From positions 1 to 64,000 of the IMG/VR virus record IMGVR_UViG_3300042731_001312: a DNA stretch of 64,000 nt; one strand, written 5' to 3'. The notes under the pieces are model-generated. The model was given only the letters and a program-made list of their open reading frames with translations, searched no databases and was not told where the DNA came from. Of this stretch, positions 8,533 to 18,127 are shown piece by piece (within the stretch, counting starts at the first letter, position 1; each line of letters starts with the position of its first letter). Both the position numbers and the translations under genes were made by a program. This DNA comes from a virus.

Positions 8533-8544
8533 GATATATATAAA
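8533..8544 (+). promoter_or_regulatory. Candidate late promoter GATATATATAAA
   Basis: This AT-box lies 31 bases before the ATG at 8564 and opens the tail/baseplate operon. The same GATATATAA-type element recurs at similar distance before other late genes in the window (18091, 19432, 33088, 48253, 52689, 57738). It resembles the T4 late promoter box TATAAATA in composition and position; the role is inferred. Confidence 0.55.
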
Positions 8545-8563
8545 AAACAAATAGGGACTTAAT

Positions 8564-10363
8564 ATGCCATTAGTTTTAGATAGTGTAACATCTACCACGC
8601 CACCTAAATATATTTACGAAGACGACGAAACTGGTAAAATGACAGTTAGTAATCGTAAATTAAATTCAGACGGCACGCCATACACACCTCCTAGTACAAA
8701 TCAAGAGGCTACTGCTAATACAGACATTGCTGCAGCTGGGGCTGAACCAGAAGAGCAACAAGAAGCTGTTGCTGCTGGTAATACTACTACGTCTCCAGCA
8801 CCTCCTATTAATCCTAAGTCTTTATATGGTGAAAACCCATTAGCTTCTAAAGCTTATGAGGTAAAAGATCCGGATAAAACTATTCCTGGCATAAATACTG
8901 TTAGATCTAAATCTAACGCATGGGCTCTGTTAAACTATAGAAACCATGCAAGTGGTGTAAGTAAGAATGACCCTAAATTTAAAGAGTGGAACGCAGCAAC
9001 AATTCACGGTGATGAGGATAATATCTTAAACCCTACTGCTAAGCGTATTGTTGAGTATTCTCAAAATAAAGGTGGTGTAGGATTCACATATTCATATAGA
9101 GACTTTATTCAGGCAGAACACTATGGCCAAATCTCTAATGACTTCTTAATTACTTTAAGAAGATTCTCATTTCCAGTAGGTGATGATATTGTTAATGCTA
9201 GAACTTACGATGATACCGGCCAAGAGTTAGACATTTCAGAACCTGATTTAGCTAGAGCAATCACTTGGCTCTCTCCTAAATTAGGAAATGATATGAAAGA
9301 AATACTTAAGTTTGGTACTGGATTTGGATGGCAAGATGTTGAATCTTCAGTACAAACAGTAACTGGTGCTAGCAATGATAAAAGAAGAGGTACTTTAGGT
9401 TCTCTTATCGATGGTAATCCTGTTTCAAAAGCCGTTGAGTCCGGAGCTAATGGATATACAGCTGCGCAGGCTGATGCAATTAGAGAGAAGGGTAATGGTT
9501 TTGATGGATTAAGTGCTACTTATCCAAACCATGTGTACGGGCCATATAATAAAATAGCATCGGTACGAGCAAGAGACGAAAAGGGACTTAAGTTTGAAAA
9601 TGACTTTACTCTTAATTTCTATTATGACTTAAGAGGATTTGATAATACATCTCCTAGAGTAGTATTCATGGATGTACTCTCTAATTTACTAGCTATGACA
9701 TATAACAATGCTCCTTTCTGGGGCGGTGCTGTTAGAGGAACAGGTTCTGGTTCTACTGGTAAACCATTTGGTGACTTTAGTAAATTAAAATCAGGTGATT
9801 ATAGTGGATATTTAAAATCACTAGGTAGTCAATTAAAGTCTATGGGTAGTAACATTATTGGCGATTTAGGTAATGCAGTTCAGGGCTTAAAGAACGGTAA
9901 AGGTATTAATGCACTTGGTGACTCTAAGATCTTAGACAACGTGATTGGAGGTAGTCTTATGAAAATGATGGGCTCGCCTTCTTCAGGAGATATTATTAAA
10001 GCGTTCTTAACAGGTGACCCTACTGGACAATGGCACTTAACAATTGGTAACCCAATGAACCCAATGTTAGTATGTGGTAACCTGTGTTTAGAAGATGCTA
10101 AATTTGAATTCGAGGGTCCAGTTGGATATGAAGGTTTCCCTTCTAAACTAAAGATGACAGTGACACTAAAACCAGGTAGACCTAGAGATAAATCAGAGAT
10201 TGAATCTATGTTTAATGCTGGTAGAGGTAGAATGTACTTACAACCAGAAGTAGACGGTAAGTCTCTAGATGATGTAGTAGATATGTCACAATATGGAAAT
10301 AAAGACAGAAGTAGAATGTCTGGTAACAGATACGTTACTAGGTCAAACATGTCAAACGGCTAA
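8564..10363 (+). CDS. Tail tube/baseplate junction protein, gp48/gp54-type candidate
   Basis: 599 residues. A low-complexity Pro/Thr/Ala N-terminus is followed by structural domains. The C-terminal region (QWHLTIGNPMNPMLVCGNL; EFEGPVGYEGFPSKLKMTV) has the look of tube-fold proteins capping the baseplate in T4-like phages. A Gly/Ser/Leu-rich middle part (about 400-470) may form a helical or membrane-active segment. It heads an operon with gp53-, gp27- and gp5-like genes, which supports a hub/tube role. Exact equivalence to gp48 or gp54 is uncertain. Confidence 0.55.
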   Translation: MPLVLDSVTSTTPPKYIYEDDETGKMTVSNRKLNSDGTPYTPPSTNQEATANTDIAAAGAEPEEQQEAVAAGNTTTSPAPPINPKSLYGENPLASKAYEVKDPDKTIPGINTVRSKSNAWALLNYRNHASGVSKNDPKFKEWNAATIHGDEDNILNPTAKRIVEYSQNKGGVGFTYSYRDFIQAEHYGQISNDFLITLRRFSFPVGDDIVNARTYDDTGQELDISEPDLARAITWLSPKLGNDMKEILKFGTGFGWQDVESSVQTVTGASNDKRRGTLGSLIDGNPVSKAVESGANGYTAAQADAIREKGNGFDGLSATYPNHVYGPYNKIASVRARDEKGLKFENDFTLNFYYDLRGFDNTSPRVVFMDVLSNLLAMTYNNAPFWGGAVRGTGSGSTGKPFGDFSKLKSGDYSGYLKSLGSQLKSMGSNIIGDLGNAVQGLKNGKGINALGDSKILDNVIGGSLMKMMGSPSSGDIIKAFLTGDPTGQWHLTIGNPMNPMLVCGNLCLEDAKFEFEGPVGYEGFPSKLKMTVTLKPGRPRDKSEIESMFNAGRGRMYLQPEVDGKSLDDVVDMSQYGNKDRSRMSGNRYVTRSNMSNG

Positions 10364-10368
10364 TTAAT

Positions 10369-11193
10369 ATGAAATTTAGAAGTTTATATAGAAAGTCGGC
10401 AGACGAGACTAAGTATATCTTAGCGCAACCTACTATGATATTCACACAGAATAAAGCAAATGTAGTGTATCGCGAGCATGTGGTTAGAGAAGACGAGGTA
10501 ACTAGACCTGATCTAATTGCACTAGAATACTATGGTGGAGAAGACCACGTTGATTACCTATTGAAATGGAATGGTATTTCTGATCCGTTTTCACTACAAC
10601 CCGGGGATGTGTTAGAAATTCCGCCAGCAGGATTACCGATCTCAACACTGGAGAGACCTGCAGCATTCGAAGACAACCCTATTAAGAATCAATTTATCCA
10701 GGGTAAAAGACTTCAGGAGAAAGATAAAAGAAGGCTGGATGCCCTAAAAAAGAAATATAATAAAGAGACTCTTCTACCGCCTAACGTAATTCCGGTTGGT
10801 AAGAAGAACTATAAGTTTGATAAAGAAGGCAACATTATTTTTGGTGCACAGGCTCAAAATGCTGATGTTAACCCTGCTAATTTAAGTCAGTCTACAGTTG
10901 ACCCAGTTGACCCAGTAGTTGATGAGGTATTAAATGATATTGCAGGGGGTGGTGTAGGTATTACATCAGGCTCTGGTTCCGGAAGTGGTTTCGGTGGCGG
11001 TGCGGGCTTAACTCAAACTCAGTTAGAAAAATTATTAAACGAGAACGTCGGTAAAGGTAAGACATCTTCTGGTTCAGGTGGTGGTAGAGGTAATTCTGCT
11101 ACTGAAAGTGCTACAAACGCTGGCTCTGGCGATGCACCAGAATCTACAAATAATGCAGATGGTGTATCTAACGACGGAGCTCCTTGTAACTAA
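10369..11193 (+). CDS. 53: Baseplate wedge protein gp53-like, LysM-type fold
   Basis: 274 residues. Residues 40-85 carry the signature DLIALEYYGGEDHVDYLLKW, then GISDPF and LQPGDVLEIPP, matching gp53-type wedge proteins, whose fold resembles LysM. The C-terminal 90 residues are Gly/Ser/Asn-rich and disordered, ending in Cys-Asn. In T4, gp53 fastens neighbouring wedges together around the hub. Neighbouring hub genes support the call. Confidence 0.7.
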   Translation: MKFRSLYRKSADETKYILAQPTMIFTQNKANVVYREHVVREDEVTRPDLIALEYYGGEDHVDYLLKWNGISDPFSLQPGDVLEIPPAGLPISTLERPAAFEDNPIKNQFIQGKRLQEKDKRRLDALKKKYNKETLLPPNVIPVGKKNYKFDKEGNIIFGAQAQNADVNPANLSQSTVDPVDPVVDEVLNDIAGGGVGITSGSGSGSGFGGGAGLTQTQLEKLLNENVGKGKTSSGSGGGRGNSATESATNAGSGDAPESTNNADGVSNDGAPCN

Positions 11194-11202
11194 TAAAAGA
11201 AG

Positions 11203-12729
11203 ATGGAGTTAGATAATCATATCTTAGCGGTAGTAGAACCAGCTATTCTACCTACTGAAATTAAATTCGATGCGCTGGCAGAAGAATCAGGCTCTGATAA
11301 CTTAGATAAGCAGTCTAAAGAGATGGGTGTGCTAGAACCCCTTATCGTTTGTAATGATATTCAGATTCCACCTAATGATATTCAGTCATTTGAGTTAAAG
11401 TTAAATGGATTAATACCTAGATGTGAGATTTCATTTGAAGATCGCGAAGGTAACTTTAGTGTGGACTCAATGCCAAGAGATGGCGACCACTTTACTCTTT
11501 TATTAAACTCAAAGCATCAAGAGACTTTTAAGTCAGTCCACATGGACTTTGATATTGTAGATGTAAAGCAACAGCCCATGCCAGCTGGTGTACAAGGAGG
11601 ATCTGTTATTGCATTACAGGGTATTACAAAAATACCTAAGCTATACGGCGAAGAATGTCAGGTATTAGATGCAGATACATCTTTAAGCCATTTAGAAACT
11701 TTAGTAAGAGATTTACAAATAGGTCTTGCTACTAACGTGGACGCTACTGATGATTCTCAGTCTAGAATCCAGGCGTATGAAACCTATATGGATTTTATTA
11801 AAAATATTATGGATAATGCTTATATCTCTGATGAGGCATTTGTTAAATGGTATATTGACCAATATTATTATTTAAACTTTGTAGATATTAATAAGATTTT
11901 TAATTCTAAAAATCCTAGCCTAGATGAGGTAACTAAATCTTTAACTTCATTCGCAGTATCTTTACAGGCTGAAGGTGGCTCTGATGAAACCACTGACGCT
12001 GACAATATTGAAGTACCTATGTTATTAACTAACCATAAGGATTTTAGTTCTTTAAGCTGTTATATTGAGGCACATGAATTGATTAATAACTCACAAAAAG
12101 TTAGTTTAACTGCAGGTAACGCTAGGAACATACAATTTTATGATAACAACTCTGATAAAGGTGAAAGATTCCAGGAGTTCAAGATTGAACCACTACAAAG
12201 CGAAAACTTATCTGAGTTAGACGAACCACTAAAAGGTAATAGAAAAGACGAAAGGTATAAAGACCAAGTCAAATACAAATATATGGGTAGACAAAACGCC
12301 GGTGATGATGGTCTAGGTAATACTCATAAGAACGCTATTTACACAAAATTACACAATAAGCAAAACCAAATGGAGATTGAGAAGATGAAGCTAAAGGTAT
12401 CAGTACCTGGCTTTAATCCATCAATCTATAAATTTTGTAAGATACCGGTCTTGATGTACCATTATGATTCTATTAAGATTGAGGCTGAAAAAACAGCGGA
12501 TAGATTTAGAGAGGAAGCAGGTTTAAAAGAACGCCCAATGGGTGCGACAAAACCGACTGATGTTGAGGATCAAGACTACGATCAAATGATGGATAAGTTT
12601 TTAACAGGTTTTTATATTGTTGAAACGATAGACTATGAGTTTGATCCAGAGGTTGGGATAACCACAAAGATGACTTTAATTAGAAGAGAATGGCCTACTA
12701 GATCTAGTAATCTAAGACCAGAAAATTAA
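11203..12729 (+). CDS. 27: Baseplate hub protein, gp27-like
   Basis: 508 residues. The N-terminal domain (QSFELKLNGLIPRCEISFED) and the C-terminal end (GFYIVETIDYEFDPEVGI, then KMTLIRREWP) match the tube-like beta domains of hub proteins of the gp27/gpD class, which dock the tail tube to the spike. An acidic insert lies near 255-265. It sits two genes before the gp5-like spike, as expected for a hub module. Confidence 0.65.
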   Translation: MELDNHILAVVEPAILPTEIKFDALAEESGSDNLDKQSKEMGVLEPLIVCNDIQIPPNDIQSFELKLNGLIPRCEISFEDREGNFSVDSMPRDGDHFTLLLNSKHQETFKSVHMDFDIVDVKQQPMPAGVQGGSVIALQGITKIPKLYGEECQVLDADTSLSHLETLVRDLQIGLATNVDATDDSQSRIQAYETYMDFIKNIMDNAYISDEAFVKWYIDQYYYLNFVDINKIFNSKNPSLDEVTKSLTSFAVSLQAEGGSDETTDADNIEVPMLLTNHKDFSSLSCYIEAHELINNSQKVSLTAGNARNIQFYDNNSDKGERFQEFKIEPLQSENLSELDEPLKGNRKDERYKDQVKYKYMGRQNAGDDGLGNTHKNAIYTKLHNKQNQMEIEKMKLKVSVPGFNPSIYKFCKIPVLMYHYDSIKIEAEKTADRFREEAGLKERPMGATKPTDVEDQDYDQMMDKFLTGFYIVETIDYEFDPEVGITTKMTLIRREWPTRSSNLRPEN

Positions 12730-12741
12730 GATAGATAATCT

Positions 12742-14178
12742 ATGGCAGATTTAAGTAGAAATGCATTTAGAAAAGGAGCAAGGATTAGAACGATCCATGA
12801 GGATCCTACGTATCTGACCTTTATGTTTCTTTTCCACCAACACGACCATCCTGATGTTGGGCACTCGCCCCTACTTGATGGTTCAGCAGAACGTTATCTA
12901 ACTCAAGTAGTTAGAACCGATGTAGGTGAGAAGTATGCTGAAAACTTAAGGAATTTCAATAGGGTCTTGATGAAGGTTAATAGAGAAATGCCCTGGTTCT
13001 GGCAGAGTCTAAAGGGGCTTGAAGTCGCACTTAACTATGGTGATATGCTAGAGCCATGGAGAGGCGCTGAAAAACCAGCATTAGAGATCGAATGTCTAGA
13101 AGAGAATGTTGAACTTACAGCAATTGGTCTAATGGATCTATATAAGAGGGCATGTTTTGACTTTGAGAGATTCGTTGAAGTGGTACCTAGAAATTTAAGA
13201 GAATTTACAATGGATGTATACGTCTCTGAGATTAGAGTCTTCCAGAAAGATACAGACGCTAGAAACCTAGGTATTACTGATAATCCTGATTCTAGATTAA
13301 ACTCTGCTAATACAGGCGGTGGCACGATTACAGAATTACATAAAGGATTTAATACTGATACTGTAGGTGATAGTGCAGAGGCGAGACCATTCTTAGCATT
13401 GAGATTTACACATTGTGAATGGGATATTAACTCTATCGCGGACTACTTTGCGGATATGACTAGAAATCCAGAGGCGAAAAGACCTACCCTTAAAATTAAT
13501 TGGGGTACTTGTAGACAGATCAACCAGAAGTTAGGACCGAACTTATTTAACGAGAGTGTTGACGCACCTTCAGTACCTAGAACAGAAGATCTTGCAAATA
13601 CTGCAGTCGATCCAAAACAGACTCAGAGTACAGTTGCTGGTGATAGTAAAGACCCTAGCAATACTCAAAAATATGTGGATCTACTAAAGGATAGAACTTT
13701 GGGTAAAGTAGAATCTACATTGGCTGATGCTAGAGATTCAGCAACAGCTGCGTTTGGTAACTTAAAAGACTCGGTTGGCTTAGATGCTAATGGATTAGAT
13801 AATGTACATGGTAATCCTATTGGTGGCGCTGCTGCTAATCTATTAAACCAGGCTGAAGAGGCGGTTTTAGGTAGATTATTACTGGGTAATGTACATGGCC
13901 TTGGAAATAAGATTAATAATATAGCTGCTGCGATTCAAACCGGTAGCCTTAATTCTATAGCAAACGTAATTGGAGATCTAGTTGGTGCTAAAACTACAGC
14001 TGCAGGTGCCTTAGGCAATGCATTAGATGGTGTGATCGATAATGTCGTCGACTTTGTTGAAGACAATGTATACGACCCGACTCCGCCAGACACAGACGGT
14101 CCTATCTCTCCTAAGAGAGTTTATGACGATATACCACCAGACCAAGATGGTCCAATAAATGAGAATGTCCATGAATGA
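12742..14178 (+). CDS. Tail structural protein, tube/hub-associated
   Basis: 478 residues. The N-terminal 270 residues include NLREFTMDVYVSEIRVFQ and PFLALRFTHCEWDINS, a beta-rich pattern seen in tube-like virion proteins of large phages. Residues 290-440 are Ala/Gly/Asn-rich helices, and the C-terminus has a twice-repeated motif (DPTPPDTDGPISP and DIPPDQDGPIN). It lies between the hub and spike genes. No precise T4 equivalent assigned. Confidence 0.55.
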   Translation: MADLSRNAFRKGARIRTIHEDPTYLTFMFLFHQHDHPDVGHSPLLDGSAERYLTQVVRTDVGEKYAENLRNFNRVLMKVNREMPWFWQSLKGLEVALNYGDMLEPWRGAEKPALEIECLEENVELTAIGLMDLYKRACFDFERFVEVVPRNLREFTMDVYVSEIRVFQKDTDARNLGITDNPDSRLNSANTGGGTITELHKGFNTDTVGDSAEARPFLALRFTHCEWDINSIADYFADMTRNPEAKRPTLKINWGTCRQINQKLGPNLFNESVDAPSVPRTEDLANTAVDPKQTQSTVAGDSKDPSNTQKYVDLLKDRTLGKVESTLADARDSATAAFGNLKDSVGLDANGLDNVHGNPIGGAAANLLNQAEEAVLGRLLLGNVHGLGNKINNIAAAIQTGSLNSIANVIGDLVGAKTTAAGALGNALDGVIDNVVDFVEDNVYDPTPPDTDGPISPKRVYDDIPPDQDGPINENVHE

Positions 14179-14887
14179 TAAAGAACTTTTTAGAGACAAT
14201 TTACGAGAGACACATTGGCTTGGAGAAGTGGTTATTAATGAGGACCCTCTACTTCAGGGCAGATGTCGTATAAAAGTATTTGGTAAATTTGATAAACTAC
14301 CAGACGATCAGATTCCATGGGCCACGCCTATGAATAGAGATCAGGTAGGCGCACACTCCGTACCTAGGGTTGGAGATATTGTTGCCGTTAGATTTGATAA
14401 TGGCAACATCTATCACCCAGAATACTGGTTCCAAGTAGATCAGAATGACGACTTAAAGGCAGATATTCTAGAAGCGTCTGACGCTCCGCACGATGTTATA
14501 TCTTTAGTCTACGATGCAGAACGTAATCTAAGAATTTACCATTCACCAGAGGATGGTCTTGTAATTACAAGAGGTTCTGGTGCAAAGGAGAGACCCATGC
14601 TTCAGATCGATGAAGATGGTTATATTAAAATCTCTACGGGTGAAAAGGTATTCTTAGACTGTGGTGATATTTTTGTGTCAAACACTGGCGAGGGCGGTGC
14701 TGATGAGACCGAGCCCGCAGTAAGAGGTCAATCTCTACAAGACTGGCTACAAGCTCTATTAGATGACTATAATGCTCACATTCACCCGACTGGTGTTGGA
14801 CCTTCTGGTCCTCCAATGCCGCCAACACCGGCAACAGTTGCAAAATTATCTAGTACTCATATTAACTATCAACAAAAGAACAAGTAA
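14159..14887 (+). CDS. 5: Tail spike/baseplate OB-fold protein, gp5-like without lysozyme
   Basis: 242 residues. The N-terminal OB-fold is clear (LQGRCRIKVFGKFDKLP; IPWATPMNRDQ; PRVGDIVAVRFDNGN; HPEYWFQ), as in gp5 and gpV. A middle part (YHSPEDGLVITRGSGAKERP) gives beta repeats, and the end (AHIHPTGVGPSGPPMPP) resembles spike-tip sequences. T4 gp5 carries a lysozyme domain after the OB-fold; none fits here, so peptidoglycan cleavage must be supplied elsewhere. The start could be 14159, 14165 or 14171, all overlapping the upstream stop. Confidence 0.8.
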   Translation: MRMSMNDKELFRDNLRETHWLGEVVINEDPLLQGRCRIKVFGKFDKLPDDQIPWATPMNRDQVGAHSVPRVGDIVAVRFDNGNIYHPEYWFQVDQNDDLKADILEASDAPHDVISLVYDAERNLRIYHSPEDGLVITRGSGAKERPMLQIDEDGYIKISTGEKVFLDCGDIFVSNTGEGGADETEPAVRGQSLQDWLQALLDDYNAHIHPTGVGPSGPPMPPTPATVAKLSSTHINYQQKNK

Positions 14888-14889
14888 TC

Positions 14890-16722
14890 ATGCCTGCACT
14901 TTGGCCTAAATTCATTCCTGACTTGGCCAACACGATTTCAAGTCAGCAGTTTACGAAACCAGGTGGAGCGATTGTGTCTTACGACCTCCCTGAGTTTAAG
15001 TCCGAGATAGGTAATCCCCTTAATGCTAGTTTAAAATCTAATCCAGCAGAATATGTTAATGTAATTAATCCAAACCCTCTATCTGGTAGATATGATTTTG
15101 GTGTAAAGGTTGCTGAACACTATATCGAGGCTGTTAAGAATTATGCACAGACACATGTTGCTGAGTTCCATACTAATAATCCTGCAGCTGAGACGATCTT
15201 AAAGCAGGGGTATGGTATTGCATTCGAGAGGCTATTGAAAGAGGGTGACATACCTCTAATGGACCAGTACGATGAAGATGGTAATCTTATCGAAATGGGT
15301 AAAGAGTCACATCCAGCCTACGCAGATTTCTGCCCTGAAGTTGAACCACCAACTGAAGAAGAGTTGGCCGAGATGGAAAAAGATAATGATAAGGCATTTA
15401 ACCAGTTTGTAGCAGATGCTAAGGATGAGTACGATCTATATCGTTTTAATTTCTATCAGTTCCCATGTCTAAGTGGTAAAGAGACTCAAGAAGAGATTGA
15501 AAAGATTTTTGCTACTAGGATATTACAGGGTTACGAGTTAATGGGTTCTGCAAACAATCGATGGAAATATTTCGGATGGGTTTGTCATATAGGTAGTGCA
15601 AATTATTCTAACAATTCAAGTGGAATTACTGGATTTTCAGGCTTTCCTAATGGACCATATCGTAGTATTAATAATCAGGCTAGAGCTGATATTGAAGATG
15701 CTGGTTATGATTGGGAAAAGCTAGCCGATAATGTATCTGATATTGCCAAGGCTGCAATCTTAGACGCGCATGGCGAAGTAGATACTAGTAATATGAGCAA
15801 CTGGAATTCTAACCAGGCTAATAAGATAGAATCTAGAATTAAGAGAGCTGCTAGTAAAGCTATTGTATATCCGATCGAAGATGCATGTGAACTTAATCCA
15901 TATAAGATTCAAGTAGCTCATGATTTCGAGGGTAATGATGATTTCCCAAGTCAAAGACCTAAGATCTTAACATCAAATGTAGTCGCATGTTTTACCTACC
16001 ACCCAGATAGGCAGTCCGGTAGCTTAGAGATTTCTAATGAAACTAAAGCCCTATTTGTAAAGGATAAAAAGAAATACGATAAACGCAAGTCTTGGGTTAA
16101 GAATAAGTACGAGGATTTTGAGTGGAAAGAGAAGTGGAGAAAAGTACCTGAGAATAAATTGAGAGCAGCTGCACAAAAAGCAGACGCACAGAAAGCGTTC
16201 TTTGAGATTGACCCACTACCAGAAGGCACTCTATTTAAGTTTGAATATCATAGAGCTCTTTGTGCTAAAAAAGCAGCTGAAGCTTGTGAGGAACCAATGG
16301 CCGAGGTAGATTTTCCGTGGGAAGCAAGTGGCACCACGCCAGATGGTAAAGCCTATAGTGGAGATCCGTATATGATGATGGCTAGGGTGACAATCGCATA
16401 TTGGTATGCGTGTATTGTAAAACCATTTAAGAATATGCCGGCAGCGCCACCTGCCCTAATTGCACCGCCTCTTACAGGTATTTACATTCCAATCTATTAT
16501 GGCAGTGCAAACAGATTAGCAAATAATCTAAGAAGAGCCTGGAACACTGGCAAGTCTTTTAGCGTACTTCCTGCGCCTCAACCACCGGCATTGGCGGTAA
16601 GCACAGCAGTAGCAGGCGCGTATGCTCTACACCTGCTAGAATTTAAACTGCTTTATCTTGGAGGTATACCGACACCGGTTGGACCGGTACCGATGGTCGG
16701 CTTTGTGCCAATTGTATTTTAA
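14890..16722 (+). CDS. Large virion protein, function unknown
   Basis: 610 residues following the spike gene by two bases, so probably a tail component. Long charged helices (about 150-200 and 395-450) flank a central domain (YFGWVCHIGSANYSNN). The last 120 residues are rich in Pro, Ala and hydrophobic residues (PAAPPALIAPPLTGIYIPI), suggesting a membrane-interacting or tip segment. No family recognised. Its 3' end overlaps the stop of a convergent minus-strand gene by four bases. Confidence 0.6.
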   Translation: MPALWPKFIPDLANTISSQQFTKPGGAIVSYDLPEFKSEIGNPLNASLKSNPAEYVNVINPNPLSGRYDFGVKVAEHYIEAVKNYAQTHVAEFHTNNPAAETILKQGYGIAFERLLKEGDIPLMDQYDEDGNLIEMGKESHPAYADFCPEVEPPTEEELAEMEKDNDKAFNQFVADAKDEYDLYRFNFYQFPCLSGKETQEEIEKIFATRILQGYELMGSANNRWKYFGWVCHIGSANYSNNSSGITGFSGFPNGPYRSINNQARADIEDAGYDWEKLADNVSDIAKAAILDAHGEVDTSNMSNWNSNQANKIESRIKRAASKAIVYPIEDACELNPYKIQVAHDFEGNDDFPSQRPKILTSNVVACFTYHPDRQSGSLEISNETKALFVKDKKKYDKRKSWVKNKYEDFEWKEKWRKVPENKLRAAAQKADAQKAFFEIDPLPEGTLFKFEYHRALCAKKAAEACEEPMAEVDFPWEASGTTPDGKAYSGDPYMMMARVTIAYWYACIVKPFKNMPAAPPALIAPPLTGIYIPIYYGSANRLANNLRRAWNTGKSFSVLPAPQPPALAVSTAVAGAYALHLLEFKLLYLGGIPTPVGPVPMVGFVPIVF

Positions 16723-17129
16723 CCCCAATCTTTTTCAAAGGTATACCAATGGTCTGCAGACGCACAGTCGCGTAGTGCATCGAGAACCATATAAACCTTT
16801 TCGTCGATTGTTAGGTTGTTTAGAACGGCTCCTACGTGCATCTCGATTAACTCATCTGAGTTTAAGTAGGTAGACACGTGCTTTGCGATGCCAGTTACTA
16901 ATCGATAACTATTATCTTCAACGTTAGAGTATCTGGTGCCTGGGTGATAGTCTCCCCAGTTTTCAACTGAATTAGCATGTTCAATCATTTTATCCCAGAG
17001 TTTATCGCCGAGTAGATCTCGAACCTCTTGACAGATAGATTGAATTTGATCTCGGTGTTTAAGCACGGCGCCATAGCCTGAGCCACCGATACCATTACAT
17101 TTGATTTGTTTGTAGTTAAATTGTGCCAT
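16719..17129 (-). CDS. Protein of unknown function (accessory, early candidate)
   Basis: 136 residues, mixed charge, mostly helical (LVTGIAKHVSTYLNSDELIE; EKVYMVLDALRDCASADHW). Follows the next minus-strand gene by one base, so both share the promoter module at 17619-17682. No family recognised. The opposite strand to the surrounding late genes, and the promoter type, suggest an early host-interaction role. Confidence 0.6.
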   Translation of the reverse strand: MAQFNYKQIKCNGIGGSGYGAVLKHRDQIQSICQEVRDLLGDKLWDKMIEHANSVENWGDYHPGTRYSNVEDNSYRLVTGIAKHVSTYLNSDELIEMHVGAVLNNLTIDEKVYMVLDALRDCASADHWYTFEKDWG

Positions 17130-17130
17130 A

Positions 17131-17607
17131 TTATTTAATTATTTCGATTGTCATGTTTTTAAAAGAGTCTTCCAGCTTGTAAGCGTTGTCGGCCCAAGTC
17201 TTAGATCCGATAGATCTCCAGTGGCCGTGGTCAGCCATCTTAGGGAATTGAGAGTGGATTGTTCCAATCTTGATGTTTTCCAAGATCGAGTTTTCAACGA
17301 TAACGAATTTGTTAGCTTTAATCGCCAAGGCGTTGACGTAAATATCTGTGTTAGGCAATTGAACTTGAAGAGTTTGAAGTGCATTCTTCTTCCACATACC
17401 AACTGCGTTGACTAGCTTGCTCTCTCCCTCAGAAATTACCATAAACCCAGCACGACATTTAGAGATTGCTCGGTATTTGTAAACAGTTTCATCCCAGTCC
17501 AGGTTGTAGTTTACAGTGTGGAATTTGTGATTCTTACCCCCGATGGTTTGATTGATCGAGAAGATGGTTTTTTTAGTGATTGGGCAGTTGTGTTCTTGAA
17601 TTGTCAT
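17131..17607 (-). CDS. Protein of unknown function (accessory, early candidate)
   Basis: 158 residues, mixed alpha/beta with several Cys and aromatics (HNCPITKKTIFSINQTIGG; SQFPKMADHGHWRSIGSKTW). First gene of a two-gene minus-strand operon directly behind a copy of the 64-bp promoter module. No family recognised. Confidence 0.6.
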   Translation of the reverse strand: MTIQEHNCPITKKTIFSINQTIGGKNHKFHTVNYNLDWDETVYKYRAISKCRAGFMVISEGESKLVNAVGMWKKNALQTLQVQLPNTDIYVNALAIKANKFVIVENSILENIKIGTIHSQFPKMADHGHWRSIGSKTWADNAYKLEDSFKNMTIEIIK

Positions 17608-17618
17608 TTGTTTAACCG

Positions 17619-17682
17619 TTTAATTACAGTACTAATATAATACTTTTTTCTGACATAAAAAAATCTAGAGGCAATTATTTTG
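17619..17682 (-). promoter_or_regulatory. 64-bp promoter module, copy A
   Basis: On the minus strand it reads CAAAATAATT, then about 30 bases, then ATATTAGTACTGTAATTAAA ending 11 bases before the ATG of the 17607 gene. Copies B and C share both ends with exactly the same spacing. In this copy the upstream box is part of a small hairpin (AGGCAA-TTATT-TTGCCT, 17669-17685). It probably drives 17131-17607 and 16719-17129. Confidence 0.7.
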
Positions 17683-17722
17683 CCTAAAATGACAATTTTT
17701 TTGAGTATGATAAATAACTTAT

Positions 17723-18091
17723 ATGGAAACACCTATTGTAAAATACAGTGATAAGATACTGGATCGTCTAAGCATATTTATGCGTATTGGCGGTATAACA
17801 TTATGGCCCTATGTAATTCTAAGAGAGAAGTACAAAAAGCAGAGCTATTGGAAAAAGAGAGCTCCTAGAATTATTAACCATGAGTCCATTCATATTAAGC
17901 AACAAGAAGAGTTGCTGGTTATTCCGTTCTATCTGATCTATATGTTAGAGTGGTTTATTAAATTATTTGTATATGGCAAAGATGCCTACTATAATATCTC
18001 ATTTGAGAGAGAAGCTTATGATAACGACGATAACCTATCATACCTAAGTACTAGAAAACATTATGCTTGGATAAAAAGGATTATCAAGTAG
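17723..18091 (+). CDS. Small HExxH metallopeptidase-like protein, Bacteroidota type
   Basis: 122 residues. His53-Glu54-Ser55-Ile56-His57 forms an HExxH zinc motif, and Glu97 (FEREAYDND) is well placed as the third ligand. A hydrophobic segment between them (LLVIPFYLIYMLEWFIKLF) suggests membrane association. I recall very similar short proteins on Bacteroidota chromosomes, so host origin is likely. Whether it is catalytic is unknown, because it is short for a peptidase. It lies upstream of the S1-like gene, which has its own promoter-like box at this gene's end. Confidence 0.6.
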   Translation: METPIVKYSDKILDRLSIFMRIGGITLWPYVILREKYKKQSYWKKRAPRIINHESIHIKQQEELLVIPFYLIYMLEWFIKLFVYGKDAYYNISFEREAYDNDDNLSYLSTRKHYAWIKRIIK

Positions 18092-18100
18092 ATATATAAT
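18091..18100 (+). promoter_or_regulatory. Candidate late promoter GATATATAAT
   Basis: 37 bases before the ATG of the S1-domain gene, immediately after the preceding stop. Same element as at 33088, 48253 and 52689. Confidence 0.5.
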
Positions 18101-18127
18101 ATGTTATTACCTTTTAAATAAATTAAA

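Noticed and set aside
9880-10350. 156-codon frame on the minus strand
   Set aside because: It lies entirely inside a well supported structural gene and its composition is that of a reverse shadow.
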